Positions 32,260 through 41,597 are shown, numbered from the stretch's first letter. The stretch: DNA of 64,000 bases from Pelagibaculum spongiae (GCF_003097315.1 NZ_QDDL01000005.1:1-64000); one strand, 5' to 3'. Translations and numbers: made by a program. Notes: generated from the letters alone by a model not told the origin.

Positions 32260-33109
32260 CCGCGCCACAAAATACCGTAGAATTTGCTGGCCAGCCAGCC
32301 CATTTTGATGATTGAGTAAAATCTCCTAATAAGTAAGCCATTGATGACATACTCCAAGGCATAATGAGTGGTTTCATTTCTGCAACATATCGAGTAGAAA
32401 CAATATTTTTTTGTTTGTTAATTTTTTCAAAACTATATTCATTTTCCAGATCTGAACCAAAGCAAGCGTCAATCAACCGCAATACATCGGTAGCGGTTGA
32501 TGCATCTAGGCCATTTTTACCAATGAGTGCAATATCGAAGGTAAACATAAATTTACCGCCCGGCTTTAATGATGCATAGATTGCAGCAATAATCTGCGGC
32601 AGCTGGCCAATAAAACGATGGCAACCAATACAACTAGCTAGATCATAGGTTTCTGCTGATAACTGAGGTAAAAACAAGTCTGTCGGTTGGCAGGTTATCC
32701 AGTCTTTCGCCAACGTAACTAATGAGAATGCTTGCGGTAATGGCAGTTGGTCTACTAGATATTGATCCACTAGGCAGGTCAACTTAGATGCGGTCATTCC
32801 CTGGAAATACCACGGGAAAAAGCTCAGGTCTGAGCCAAAATCTAATGCTTGGGGGAATCCATTTTCAAAGTCCCAGTCTTGTATATGCTGCTGCGCCTGT
32901 TGCAACACAAAGGGCAGCTCCCACTGTTTATTCCATTGCTGCAAATGGTCATATTTATAGCGAAATGGCAGTTTTTCTAATGCTTGAATCTGTTCTTCAA
33001 GAAACATTTCAGCATGAATGGTCAGCTCACCAAAATCGTCATGGAATACTAAGTTCTTATAGTTTTGCCATAGGGGAATGCCAGAAGGAAGTTGCGGAAA
33101 CATTGCCAT
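32246..33109 (-). CDS. Class I SAM-dependent methyltransferase-like protein
   Basis: 287 residues. ALDFGSDLSFFPWYF resembles SAM motif I, ETYDLASCIGCHRFIGQLP motif II-III, and SLKPGGKFMFTFD the post-motif strand. Similarity to BioC or UbiE type enzymes is general only; the motif I glycines are reduced to one (DFGSD), so activity is uncertain. Overlaps the convergent HAD-like gene by 14 bp. Confidence 0.7.
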   Translation of the reverse strand: MAMFPQLPSGIPLWQNYKNLVFHDDFGELTIHAEMFLEEQIQALEKLPFRYKYDHLQQWNKQWELPFVLQQAQQHIQDWDFENGFPQALDFGSDLSFFPWYFQGMTASKLTCLVDQYLVDQLPLPQAFSLVTLAKDWITCQPTDLFLPQLSAETYDLASCIGCHRFIGQLPQIIAAIYASLKPGGKFMFTFDIALIGKNGLDASTATDVLRLIDACFGSDLENEYSFEKINKQKNIVSTRYVAEMKPLIMPWSMSSMAYLLGDFTQSSKWAGWPANSTVFCGAVMKG

Positions 33110-33173
33110 ATCAAATATCAGTAATGATCAGTTAACAGATTATATGCCAGTAAACAGGTCATGATTAAAGATC

Positions 33174-33386
33174 TTATTTCGATTGAAAATCTTCACTGAC
33201 TCCTCGATCACATTTCACACAATTTAAACAATAACCTAGCATCGATTGACGACCCATTTGGCTAGTCACCCACAACCGGTTTTGCCATGGTGGATCATGC
33301 CTGACATGTTGATAGTGACCACAGATCAACTCAGCAACCCAATGGTTCTCATCATCTTTATGGTATCCCGTAATAGATTGCTGCAT
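33174..33386 (-). CDS. DUF3565 family protein
   Basis: 70 residues. ITGYHKDDENHWVAELICGH, QHVRHDPPWQNR and the closing YCLNCVKC segment match the DUF3565 family of small Cys/His-containing proteins. Function unknown. Stands alone upstream of the dbpA terminator region. Confidence 0.8.
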   Translation of the reverse strand: MQQSITGYHKDDENHWVAELICGHYQHVRHDPPWQNRLWVTSQMGRQSMLGYCLNCVKCDRGVSEDFQSK

Positions 33387-33434
33387 TGTCTTTTACTCAG
33401 CCTACTTACTGCTTTCAATCCAAAATAATGGCAT

Positions 33435-33461
33435 AAAAAAAGCGCCTATCGGCGCTTTTTA
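33435..33461. terminator. dbpA terminator
   Basis: GCGCC-TATC-GGCGC stem with an A-run before and TTTTT after, bidirectional in form. It lies 13 bp downstream of the dbpA stop (minus strand). Confidence 0.85.
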
Positions 33462-33473
33462 AAAAACATCACA

Positions 33474-34856
33474 CTAGCCAACATGGCGAATTTTAAAATG
33501 TCGCCCTTTGATTTTACCACTGCGTAATTTGGCTAACGCACCACTGACAGACCGCTCGGCAACGGCAACATAAGCATAAAACGGGAAGATCTGAATCTTA
33601 CCAACATACTTGCCTTCAATGCCGCTATCACCGGTTAATGCACCCAGAATATCACCCGGACGCACTTTGTCTTTCTTGCCACCTTCAATACGAATTGTCG
33701 CCATGCCGGGGCGGTAGGGTTCCATACCAGATTTCACCGCAGGCAATGCTTCAGCTTTAATTGGTTGGCCTAAGTAATCTTCCAACGAAATTAATTTACG
33801 AATTTCATTTTCACAATAAATAGAGCATGCAATACCTTGGCTGCCCGCTCGGCCCGTTCGACCAATCCGGTGAACATGTATTTCAGGGTCATAGGCCATC
33901 TGGTAATTAATTACCGCGTCCAGCGAGTCGATATCTAAGCCTCGTGCTGCAACATCGGTAGCAACCAATACCGAAATACTCTTGTTGGCAAAACGTGCCA
34001 GCGTTTGATCACGATCTCGCTGCTCTAGATCGCCATGTAACGATAGAACGCTAAAACCATCGTCATGCAGCGCATCAGCAACCATTTGAGTTTCTACTTT
34101 GGTATTGCAAAAAATCACTGCCGATTCTGGCTGACGGCTTAACAACACGCTGCGCACTGCATCAATGCGATCTTCGTGGTGATCAACCCGGTAAAAATGT
34201 TGGGTGATGGTTTTATCATCGTGAGTAGAAGCCACTTCAACACGAACTGGCTCGCTCATAATGTCCTTAGCAATCTTTTCGATTTGCTTAGGAAAGGTCG
34301 CACTAAACAGCAAAGTTTGGCGCTGCTTTGGCATATAACCAAAAATTACATCTAGCGACTCCTGAAAACCCATATCGAGCATTCGATCCGCTTCATCTAG
34401 AACCAAGGTATCTAACTCGCTCAGATCAAGCCGCTCTTTACGCAAATGCTCTTCAATACGGCCCGGCGTACCAACAATAATGTGAGCACCGTGTTCCAAA
34501 GAACCGATCTGCGGTCCAAAAGGTGTGCCGCCACATAGGGTCAGAATTTTAATGTTATGAATGCTTCTGGCTAAGCGACGCAATTCCTTAGCAACCTGGT
34601 CTGCCAACTCTCGGGTTGGACACAACACCAGCGTTTGCACTCGAAAACGCTTCACATTGAGCTTGTTTAATAGCCCCAAACCAAAGGCGGCCGTTTTACC
34701 TGAACCGGTTTTACCCTGACCAATCACATCCTTGCCATCAAGAATCGCTGGCAGGCTTTGTGCTTGAATTGGCGTCATCTGGTGATAACCCAAAGAATCA
34801 AGATTTTGCAGTAAATCTGCATGCAAATTCAGGGTTGAAAAGTCTGTCTCGCTCAA
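33474..34856 (-). CDS. dbpA: ATP-dependent RNA helicase DbpA
   Basis: DEAD-box helicase: Q motif YHQMTPIQAQSLP, GQGKTGSGKT, VLDEADRMLDMGF, SATFP, and HRIGRTGRAG, followed by the DbpA C-terminal RNA-binding domain (about 385-460) that binds 23S rRNA hairpin 92 for large-subunit assembly. I prefer the TTG at 34856 (460 residues, near E. coli's 457, with GGACGG upstream). The ATG at 34925 adds 23 residues and has no ribosome site. Confidence 0.93.
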   Translation of the reverse strand: MSETDFSTLNLHADLLQNLDSLGYHQMTPIQAQSLPAILDGKDVIGQGKTGSGKTAAFGLGLLNKLNVKRFRVQTLVLCPTRELADQVAKELRRLARSIHNIKILTLCGGTPFGPQIGSLEHGAHIIVGTPGRIEEHLRKERLDLSELDTLVLDEADRMLDMGFQESLDVIFGYMPKQRQTLLFSATFPKQIEKIAKDIMSEPVRVEVASTHDDKTITQHFYRVDHHEDRIDAVRSVLLSRQPESAVIFCNTKVETQMVADALHDDGFSVLSLHGDLEQRDRDQTLARFANKSISVLVATDVAARGLDIDSLDAVINYQMAYDPEIHVHRIGRTGRAGSQGIACSIYCENEIRKLISLEDYLGQPIKAEALPAVKSGMEPYRPGMATIRIEGGKKDKVRPGDILGALTGDSGIEGKYVGKIQIFPFYAYVAVAERSVSGALAKLRSGKIKGRHFKIRHVG

Positions 34857-34994
34857 GAGGGCCGTCCTGTTGGTAAGGTGAAAACGCGCTAAAAATTGCT
34901 GAGCCTTGTCGAAATCGGCAAGCATCTAACATAATCAAGCGGCGCATCTTAACAGATTGGCCAAGATTTTCCGTGCAAATATCAAACTGTTGTC

Positions 34995-35260
34995 TATACC
35001 CAAGCCACTTCAAAGATGCAAGATTCAGCTGGAATCAGAAACGTTTTAGGCAAGGCATTGATCGAAGTTAATGGCTATTCCCTTTTCAAAATCAATAACG
35101 AAGCATAAAACGTTTCTAAACCAGCCCTTTGGGGATCTCTGAGTCAAACATGCTCATCGTTGCCTCTCTTTTTAAGGGAACAACCATGAATAAAAAGATG
35201 CGCCTCAATCATGATTCGCTCAAAGATCCTGAACGCACACTTTGAAGTGGCTTGGGTATA
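34995..35260. mobile_element. MITE-like element with perfect 21-bp terminal inverted repeats
   Basis: TATACCCAAGCCACTTCAAAG (34995-35015, written here as TATACCCAAGCCACTTCAAA plus G) is exactly complementary to 35240-35260. A second, inner perfect inverted repeat AGAAACGTTTT (35037-35047) / AAAACGTTTCT (35107-35117) is present. The 266-bp element has no coding capacity. TA dinucleotides at both ends suggest an IS630/Tc1-type TA target. Related ends occur at 16117-16137 and 40277. Confidence 0.8.
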
Positions 35261-35357
35261 ACTACCAGGTAGATCAGTTGTTCTCTTGATCGCCCCAGCC
35301 AAGATCTGGTGTACCATGGCTTTTCATTATTGTTCGCCCAGCCCCGCGGAATATTTT

Positions 35358-35834
35358 ATGAGTAAGATTGCTGTTTTTGTTGATGTGCAAAATATTTACT
35401 ACACCACCCGTCAGGCTTGGGGGCTTCCCTTCAACTATCGCAAGTTCTGGCAGCATCTTAGCCATCAGGGCGATATCGTAATGGCCAATGCCTATGCCAT
35501 TGCCCGCGCTGACGACGGCCAACATAAGTTCCAGAGCGCACTGCGCCATATCGGTTTTGATGTGAAATTAAAGCCCTATATTCAGCGTAGCGACGGTAGT
35601 GCCAAAGGCGATTGGGATGTCGGAATTACCATCGATATTATGCAAGCAGCACCGAATGTTGACCGGGTAATTTTGCTATCGGGTGATGGGGATTTTGATA
35701 TGCTAATTAACAAAATTCGAAAAGATTATAAAGTGATTACTGAGGTCTATGGCGTGGAAGCATTGACGGCCAATTCTTTAATTCGATCCGCTAATGTTTT
35801 CCACCCAATTGAGCCAGAGCTATTGCTGCAATAG
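35358..35834 (+). CDS. NYN (LabA/DUF88-like) domain protein
   Basis: 158 residues. PIN-like nuclease fold: IAVFVDVQNIYY (Asp near residue 8), KGDWDVGITIDIM (about 85), and LLSGDGDFDMLI (about 110) supply the acidic metal-binding cluster. The family acts in RNA metabolism. The start is the ATG at 35358; upstream in-frame codons have no family support. The promoter may lie in the adjoining MITE. Confidence 0.88.
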   Translation: MSKIAVFVDVQNIYYTTRQAWGLPFNYRKFWQHLSHQGDIVMANAYAIARADDGQHKFQSALRHIGFDVKLKPYIQRSDGSAKGDWDVGITIDIMQAAPNVDRVILLSGDGDFDMLINKIRKDYKVITEVYGVEALTANSLIRSANVFHPIEPELLLQ

Positions 35835-35994
35835 TTGCGTATTTGCACTTTTTATCGTCTTCTGATTGATTATTTATTGCTGCACTCAAGCAATGGTGCA
35901 GCAGTAAATTGTTTGTAAAAATAGTATCTTTAAACATAAAAGAAATAATCACAGAAATTCACATTGCTACCAATACTCAAGATATCACTGTTAT

Positions 35995-36462
35995 TTACTC
36001 TGCTGAATACCCCGGCACTTGATTGAGCAATTGTTTACTGCGAACAAAAAGTCCATTACCTCGGCCAATCTCTCGATCTTGGCCGTCATAAACTACTGCT
36101 TCGACAATCCATTGGCTTCGGTTCATATTGACCACCTTACCTACTGAACGCATTTTGCCATTAGAAATTGGCCGAGTGATGTAAGTGGTAAATGACGTTG
36201 TCAGCACAAACAGTTCCGGTTCGAGTGAATTGGCAGCAAAAAAGGCTGCATCATCAAGCATCTTGAAATACACCGAACCATGCACCGCACCTGCAGAGTG
36301 AAACAGCTTAGGATCGACTTCAATTTCAATCACCGCTTGCGCTTCAGATACGGTAATCTTCGGTAAATAGATTTGATTGACTGGTGCCGACAGATACATG
36401 CTTTCCAATGATTGATAGTGCTCGGTTTGCTTAGATAAGCGCTTCTGGGGAACTTCAGACAT
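35995..36462 (-). CDS. PaaI-family hotdog thioesterase
   Basis: About 155 residues from the ATG at 36462. AVHGSVYFKMLDDAAFFAANS is the hotdog helix with the GxVxxxMLDDAA pattern, and TTYITRPISNGKMRSVGKVV the core strand. Hydrolyses acyl-CoA esters; substrate not evident. Divergent from the ACC deaminase-like gene. Confidence 0.85.
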   Translation of the reverse strand: MSEVPQKRLSKQTEHYQSLESMYLSAPVNQIYLPKITVSEAQAVIEIEVDPKLFHSAGAVHGSVYFKMLDDAAFFAANSLEPELFVLTTSFTTYITRPISNGKMRSVGKVVNMNRSQWIVEAVVYDGQDREIGRGNGLFVRSKQLLNQVPGYSAE

Positions 36463-36563
36463 AATGTGATATCTCAATTTTTGTTGTTATTTTGCCTGCG
36501 CAGATCATAAACAGTTTTATTTCCAATCAGAAGCCTCCGAAGAATGCCCTACTGGATAAATCG

Positions 36564-37496
36564 ATGAAAAACCTTTTAAACCACCCTCTGTTTCAACAGC
36601 TACAAAATACACCACTACCCGTTCAACGAGTGCAAACGGATTGGCTAGAGCAGGCTTCGATTCAACTAGATATGCTCCGGCTAGATTTACTACACCCACA
36701 AGTAAGCGGCAATAAATGGTTCAAGCAAAAGCACCATCTGATTCAAGCAGCTGAACAAGGTTGTAACTGCCTGCTAAGTTTCGGTGGCGCTTGGTCGAAT
36801 CATATTCATGCTTTGGCAGCTGTTGGCAACTTACTAAAAATTCCAACCATCGGTGTGATTCGTGGCGAGCGGAGCAAAACCCCTTCACCAACGCTAATTG
36901 ATGCAGAACGCTGGGGCATGCAACTGCATTTTATTAACCGCAAAGATTATCGCCAAAAACATCAACCTGATTTTGTGCAAAAGCTACTGACTGAGCTTGG
37001 GCTATCTACTGATAGTTGCTATGTTATTCCTGAAGGTGGCTCTGGGGCATTAGGCATTAAAGGTTGTGAAATGATTCTGCAATCCGGCGCTATCAACCCA
37101 AAAGATTACCAACAAATCTGGCTGGCCTCTGGCACCGGTGCAACCAGTGCTGGTGTAATTCGTTCAACTCAAGGGCACAGTCAGATTCATTCAGTTGCGG
37201 TATTAAAAGATGCCAACTGGATGACAGATGAAATTGGTCAGTACCTGAAACTCCAACAAAATAATTGGCAGGTTGAAACCGATTTCCATTGTAAAGGCTA
37301 TGGCAAAACTACGCCTGAATTACTAGCGTTTATCGATGATTTTTACCAGCAAACCGGCATATTGTTAGATCAGGTATATACTGGGAAAATGATGTTTGGG
37401 TTGTATCAACAGGTATGCGCTGGCAATGTCAAAATTCACAGAAAAATACTAACAATTCATAGTGGTGGGTTACAAGGAAGCAGAGCGCTTAGATAG
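36564..37496 (+). CDS. ACC deaminase / D-cysteine desulfhydrase family PLP enzyme
   Basis: About 310 residues. The PLP lysine lies in SGNKWFKQKHHL; LLSFGGAWSNHIHALAAVG and PEGGSGALGIKGCEMI are fold-type II signatures of this family. It may degrade D-cysteine or 1-aminocyclopropane-1-carboxylate; sequence does not discriminate here. Start chosen at ATG 36564; a TTG at 36492 is possible. Confidence 0.87.
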   Translation: MKNLLNHPLFQQLQNTPLPVQRVQTDWLEQASIQLDMLRLDLLHPQVSGNKWFKQKHHLIQAAEQGCNCLLSFGGAWSNHIHALAAVGNLLKIPTIGVIRGERSKTPSPTLIDAERWGMQLHFINRKDYRQKHQPDFVQKLLTELGLSTDSCYVIPEGGSGALGIKGCEMILQSGAINPKDYQQIWLASGTGATSAGVIRSTQGHSQIHSVAVLKDANWMTDEIGQYLKLQQNNWQVETDFHCKGYGKTTPELLAFIDDFYQQTGILLDQVYTGKMMFGLYQQVCAGNVKIHRKILTIHSGGLQGSRALR

Positions 37497-37520
37497 CTGT
37501 TTAAATATTCAAGGATGATT

Positions 37521-38210
37521 ATGGTTTTTGTTTGCATGGATTTAGATGAGACACTTTTCTCTTCTGAGAATAATATTCGTCAATTTCGCATTTTAAATTT
37601 GATATCTTCTGATCAGTATTATCATCTCGACCACGTTGCTTTGTCAATAAACGGTGAAAATATTATATCAAGACAGAGGAAAGAAATAGCAGCAATCAAA
37701 GTAAAATTTTTTTACCCTAAAAAACATTTAAATTTTCTCAGCAAAGCATCTCAAGCAACAGGTAGTGGGTTTTGTTTGTTTTTCATTACCAATGGGCTCT
37801 ATTCAAAAAAAAGCTTTAATGAAATGATTAAACTCGCATGTTCTATTCATAAAATAGCACCTCCTTCAGAATTATTTAATGTTTATAACCGTATCGATCT
37901 CTTTGGCCGATCTAGCCATGAACTAGATCCACATAGAATAGCTCAAGCAAAGCTTCAGTCAATGATAAAAGAATTCTCAATTCAGTATGGTATTTATAAA
38001 AACAGTCACGAGGAACATTCTTTTTTCTTCGTTGACGACCGCGATGCTACTAGAAAACTCATAGCAGACAGCCTCGATGCAATAACTATTGATCCAAAAG
38101 ATCGTAATTATTGTGAGAGCATCGAGATGTTAACTGGTCTTGCTGAGGATGCAATATCAAAGAAAGTATTTTTGCATGCTAAATCAATTCAAAGTGATAA
38201 TTTAATTTAA
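37521..38210 (+). CDS. HAD-like hydrolase orphan, tandem copy 1
   Basis: 229 residues. HAD motifs: CMDLDET (5-11), FFITNG near 92, and FFFVDDRDATRK near 175. Clearly paralogous to the next gene (38469), sharing KASQATGSGFCLFFITNG and VYNRIDLFGR. The start is the ATG at 37521 with AAGGA 6 nt upstream, giving the same length as the paralog. Followed at once by a fragment of an araC-type gene end. AT-rich; substrate unknown. Confidence 0.75.
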   Translation: MVFVCMDLDETLFSSENNIRQFRILNLISSDQYYHLDHVALSINGENIISRQRKEIAAIKVKFFYPKKHLNFLSKASQATGSGFCLFFITNGLYSKKSFNEMIKLACSIHKIAPPSELFNVYNRIDLFGRSSHELDPHRIAQAKLQSMIKEFSIQYGIYKNSHEEHSFFFVDDRDATRKLIADSLDAITIDPKDRNYCESIEMLTGLAEDAISKKVFLHAKSIQSDNLI

Positions 38211-38216
38211 TCTTCA

Positions 38217-38276
38217 TTAATACAACCCTATAGTCTGATAAAACGTCAGTTGAAATTTCTCATTCTGTCTGAGCTA
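38217..38276 (-). pseudogene. Duplicated 3' tail of the neighbouring AraC-type regulator gene
   Basis: Translated on the minus strand it reads QNEKFQLTFYQTIGLY and stop, against QDEQFELTFYQPVGLY and stop for the intact regulator at 39171. About 60 bp are preserved. It sits directly after HAD copy 1 just as the intact regulator's end sits after HAD copy 2, so the duplicated unit included the regulator's end. Confidence 0.8.
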
Positions 38277-38468
38277 TTGAATTGTTGGATTTCATCGAAA
38301 GATTCACCAGAAAACTATCATTCTAATTAATCAAGTTTATACTGAAAATTTGCTCTATGCTTTATACTAACGCCTCGTAACATAAGATGTTTTTCGGACT
38401 GTCGGCCTTTAGCAATTCACAAACGAGGATTGCAAGGAGTACGCTAAATAGCTTAACTGGAACCAAAT

Positions 38469-39158
38469 ATGATATTTATCTGCATGGATCTGGATGAAAC
38501 TGTTTTTTCATCTCATAAAGCAATTGAAGTACTTACAGCAAATAGCCTCATATCTTCAACACAAAGACTCTTTCTAGACACAACACAGTATCAAACCCAC
38601 GTAAACATCTTAGTAGATAAAAATAAATTAACTTATGAAGGCGATAAAGTTTGCTTTTTTTATTGCAAAAAACATATGGAGCTTTTTAGCAAAGCATCTC
38701 AAGCAACTGGCAGTGGATTCTGTTTGTTTTTCATTACTAATGGATTATATTCTGAAAAAAGTGTAAATGAAATAATTAAATCCGCTTGCTTAATTAATAA
38801 CATAACACCGCCAACAGAAAATTTTAGAGTTTATAACAGAATTGATCTTTTTGGCCGATATGAGCATGAACCTGATCATAAAAAAGTTTCAGATAAAAAA
38901 AACCTACTAATGGTTCGACATCGAGTAAAATTACGTCACAAGTACTCAAATCAATCTGAAAAAAATACCTTTTATTTCATTGATGATAATTTATCTAACC
39001 GTGAAATTATTCATATTCGCCAAAAAGCAGAAGTGATAGATCCCACCGATAGATATTACAGCAAAGAAATTGATAAATTAATTAGTCTTGCCGATCAAGA
39101 AATAGCAAAAACAGCAGCTGCGCTTGCCAGAGCATTTGAAGATCCCGATGTAGTGTAA
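38469..39158 (+). CDS. HAD-like hydrolase orphan, tandem copy 2
   Basis: 229 residues, same length as copy 1. HAD motifs: CMDLDET (5-11), FFITNG near 92, and YFIDDNLSNRE near 175. KKHMELFSKASQATGSGF and VYNRIDLFGRYEHE are shared with copy 1, while the N-terminal cap region (20-65) differs most. AT-rich. Ends 12 bp from the convergent AraC-type gene. Function unknown. Confidence 0.75.
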   Translation: MIFICMDLDETVFSSHKAIEVLTANSLISSTQRLFLDTTQYQTHVNILVDKNKLTYEGDKVCFFYCKKHMELFSKASQATGSGFCLFFITNGLYSEKSVNEIIKSACLINNITPPTENFRVYNRIDLFGRYEHEPDHKKVSDKKNLLMVRHRVKLRHKYSNQSEKNTFYFIDDNLSNREIIHIRQKAEVIDPTDRYYSKEIDKLISLADQEIAKTAAALARAFEDPDVV

Positions 39159-39170
39159 GTGTAAGCCTTA

Positions 39171-40130
39171 TCAATACAACCCCACCGGCTGATAAAACGT
39201 CAATTCAAATTGCTCATCCTGAGCTAAAAAATGATTCCTATGATAATGAACCACTGCCGGGGTAGTTTTGGCTCGAAAACCAGATTGTGGCAGCCATTGC
39301 TGTTGCACCTTACTAATCCACGGTAATAGCTCGCCATATTTGCCGGAAAAATAAAATGCCGCATGCAGCCCACCGGGAATTACCATCTGATTTACCACAC
39401 CACGGCGTAATAGTGGCTGGTCAATCGCTAAACAAGCCACATAACGACATTGCGCCAATGGCACCAGTAACGGGTTGGAATGATGCAGCCCCCACTGCTG
39501 GCGAAAACTACGTTGCTCGGTCGCCGCCCAGGCTTGTAAGGTTTGCCAAGCTAGTCGAATACTTCTGCCATACCCCTGATGGCGCACATAAGCCACCCGC
39601 TGCGGCGGTAGCTCAATTAACTCTGGTACCGGCAACTGTAACTGCTGAATTTTCTGCCAACCCGCAGCAATTTCTGGGTCTTCCAGATAAGGTTTTTTTG
39701 TCGAAGTTGAAACGGTTTTTCGCCACTGGCCGGGCGATACCGAAAAATTGTTTTTAAATAGCCTGCTGAAAGATGACAAAGATTGATAACCGCAGGTTTC
39801 TGCTATTTCCGAAATCGGGCGATACGGATCAAACATCAGCTGATTGGCTGCGTGCTCCATGCGGGTCCGCCGAACATATTGATTGAGATTTTCTCCAGTC
39901 ACTTGCAGAAAAACCCGGTGAAAATGCTGTTCAGAATAGGCAGCGATTTTAGCCAGTTTTTTAGCACCTAGGTCTGCCGCAATATCTTGGTGCAACTGAA
40001 ACAAAACATCGTTAATTCTGGTGGTCTGGGTTTGGCTAGCTGGCTTGGCTGGCAAGCACTCGACTTTAATGGATTCTGCAGCTGTTGGCAGATCATGTTT
40101 CAAGGGCTTAGCAATTAATGAATCAGGCAT
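39171..40130 (-). CDS. AraC-family regulator with GyrI-like effector domain
   Basis: 319 residues. Two helix-turn-helix motifs at about 45-140 (KLAKIAAYSEQHFHRVFLQVTGE and ISEIAETCGYQSLSSFSRLF), then a GyrI-like small-molecule binding domain (about 175-319: LPPQRVAYVRHQGYG, YVACLAIDQPL). The layout is that of Rob/SoxS-like or BmrR-type multidrug-responsive regulators. Target genes unknown. Confidence 0.9.
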   Translation of the reverse strand: MPDSLIAKPLKHDLPTAAESIKVECLPAKPASQTQTTRINDVLFQLHQDIAADLGAKKLAKIAAYSEQHFHRVFLQVTGENLNQYVRRTRMEHAANQLMFDPYRPISEIAETCGYQSLSSFSRLFKNNFSVSPGQWRKTVSTSTKKPYLEDPEIAAGWQKIQQLQLPVPELIELPPQRVAYVRHQGYGRSIRLAWQTLQAWAATEQRSFRQQWGLHHSNPLLVPLAQCRYVACLAIDQPLLRRGVVNQMVIPGGLHAAFYFSGKYGELLPWISKVQQQWLPQSGFRAKTTPAVVHYHRNHFLAQDEQFELTFYQPVGLY

Positions 40131-40276
40131 AGATCAATTAAATCAAAAAAAGCATATTTGGATCGATAATAGCGCATAAATGGACAAACATAACTATTTG
40201 CTATTCGATAAGATGTTTGGATAGCCATTATTTATTTAATCATTAACGCCTGTGCTGTTTATAACGCTTAGGTGTT

Positions 40277-40345
40277 TATACCCAAAGTAATTGGAGATGC
40301 TGGCAGGCAAGCGAAAGCAGCCAACGATAAAGCAGCTTCAAGTGC
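40277..40345. repeat. Possible MITE end remnant upstream of aminotransferase gene
   Basis: TATACCCAAAGTAATTGGAG followed by ATGC resembles the left end of the element at 34995 (shared TATACCCAA and GATGC). No matching right end is seen nearby, so it is probably a solo or truncated end. It lies directly upstream of the aminotransferase start. Confidence 0.4.
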
Positions 40346-40366
40346 GGCAGGAACAGGAGCCAGTCG

Positions 40367-41530
40367 ATGCAACCAGCCGATCATCTGCAAAACATGTCGC
40401 CTTCCTATATCCGGGAAATCCTGAAAGCGGCCACTGCAGAAAATGTCATCTCATTGGCTGGAGGGTTACCTGCTGCAGAACACTTTCCAATGGCACTGCT
40501 GCAACAGCCCCTGCAACAGATCTCACAATCTCCGGAATTGTTTCAATATGGTGCAACGGCTGGCTACCAACCTTTACTGGATTTTTGCGCGGAGCATTAC
40601 CAGCTAGAAACAGGCAATAGTGGGTTGATTACCACCGGCTCTCAACAAGGTCTAGATCTCATTGCCCGGGCATTTCTTAATCCTGGCGATGGCGTAGCAA
40701 TGGAAGCACCCTGTTACTTAGGCGCATTACAGGTTTTTGAATTAGCTAAAGCGGAGCTGTTTACCGTAGAACAGTCGGATTCAGGGCCAGACTTAGTCGC
40801 ATTAGAGCAACTGTTTGCTAAGGGTAATATCAAGATTTTTTATGCGGTACCTGATTTCCACAATCCAACCGGTCGGGTTTGGCCGCTTGCGGCGCGCCAA
40901 GCAGTGGCTAAACTATGCCAGCGTTACAAGGTAGGTTTAATTGAAGATGCGCCCTACCGGGAACTTCGTTATCACGGCGATGCCTTACCGATGGTTTCTA
41001 GCTTTTGCCCCGAACAAGCTTGGATATTGCGCTCTTTTTCAAAAATTGCACTGCCCGGTATTCGGCTAGCGTTTATTAGCGGGCCACAAAACTGGATTGA
41101 TCCATTAATCAAAATAAAGCAGGCATCTGATTTACACAGCCCGATTCCGTTACAAGCGCTATTGCTTGGATTATTGAAATCATCAGAATTTAATAACCAT
41201 TTATTAAAATTAAGAGAACAATACGCTGAACGTTATCAGGCACTATCTGGCGCATTAGATAAATATCTAGGTGATAAAATCAGCTTTCAGCAGGTAGAAG
41301 GCGGCATGTTCTTATGGTTAGAATTAAATCAAAAAAATGACCAACCAATCAATACTATGAAATTAGCCGAACGCGCATTAGAAAATAATGTTGCAGTAGT
41401 GCCAGGAGAAGTATTTTATCCTGTAGGACAATTATCCCGCCCAGCATTAAGGCTCAACTTTAGCCATGCCAGCCCACAACAATTAGAGATTGCTATCCAA
41501 CGATTAGTTAAAGCTTTTGATCGTCAATAA
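40367..41530 (+). CDS. PLP-dependent aminotransferase (aspartate aminotransferase fold I, LysN/2-aminoadipate type)
   Basis: 387 residues. The PLP lysine is in LRSFSKIALPGIRLAF; ISLAGGLPAAEHFP and YAVPDFHNPTGRVW are typical of the MocR-related/2-aminoadipate transaminase group. There is no DNA-binding domain, so it is an enzyme rather than a MocR regulator. Start preceded by GGAG at 7 nt. Substrate unknown. Confidence 0.88.
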   Translation: MQPADHLQNMSPSYIREILKAATAENVISLAGGLPAAEHFPMALLQQPLQQISQSPELFQYGATAGYQPLLDFCAEHYQLETGNSGLITTGSQQGLDLIARAFLNPGDGVAMEAPCYLGALQVFELAKAELFTVEQSDSGPDLVALEQLFAKGNIKIFYAVPDFHNPTGRVWPLAARQAVAKLCQRYKVGLIEDAPYRELRYHGDALPMVSSFCPEQAWILRSFSKIALPGIRLAFISGPQNWIDPLIKIKQASDLHSPIPLQALLLGLLKSSEFNNHLLKLREQYAERYQALSGALDKYLGDKISFQQVEGGMFLWLELNQKNDQPINTMKLAERALENNVAVVPGEVFYPVGQLSRPALRLNFSHASPQQLEIAIQRLVKAFDRQ

Positions 41531-41569
41531 CTATAATCACTTGTTGTGAGCTGATCTTTGACTTTTATT

Positions 41570-41597
41570 CAGTGCTTCAATATTAATTGAAGCACTG
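41570..41597. terminator. Bidirectional terminator
   Basis: A perfect 12-bp stem CAGTGCTTCAAT / ATTGAAGCACTG with a 4-nt loop, then TTTTAATCT. It serves the convergent aminotransferase and lipoprotein genes. Confidence 0.85.
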
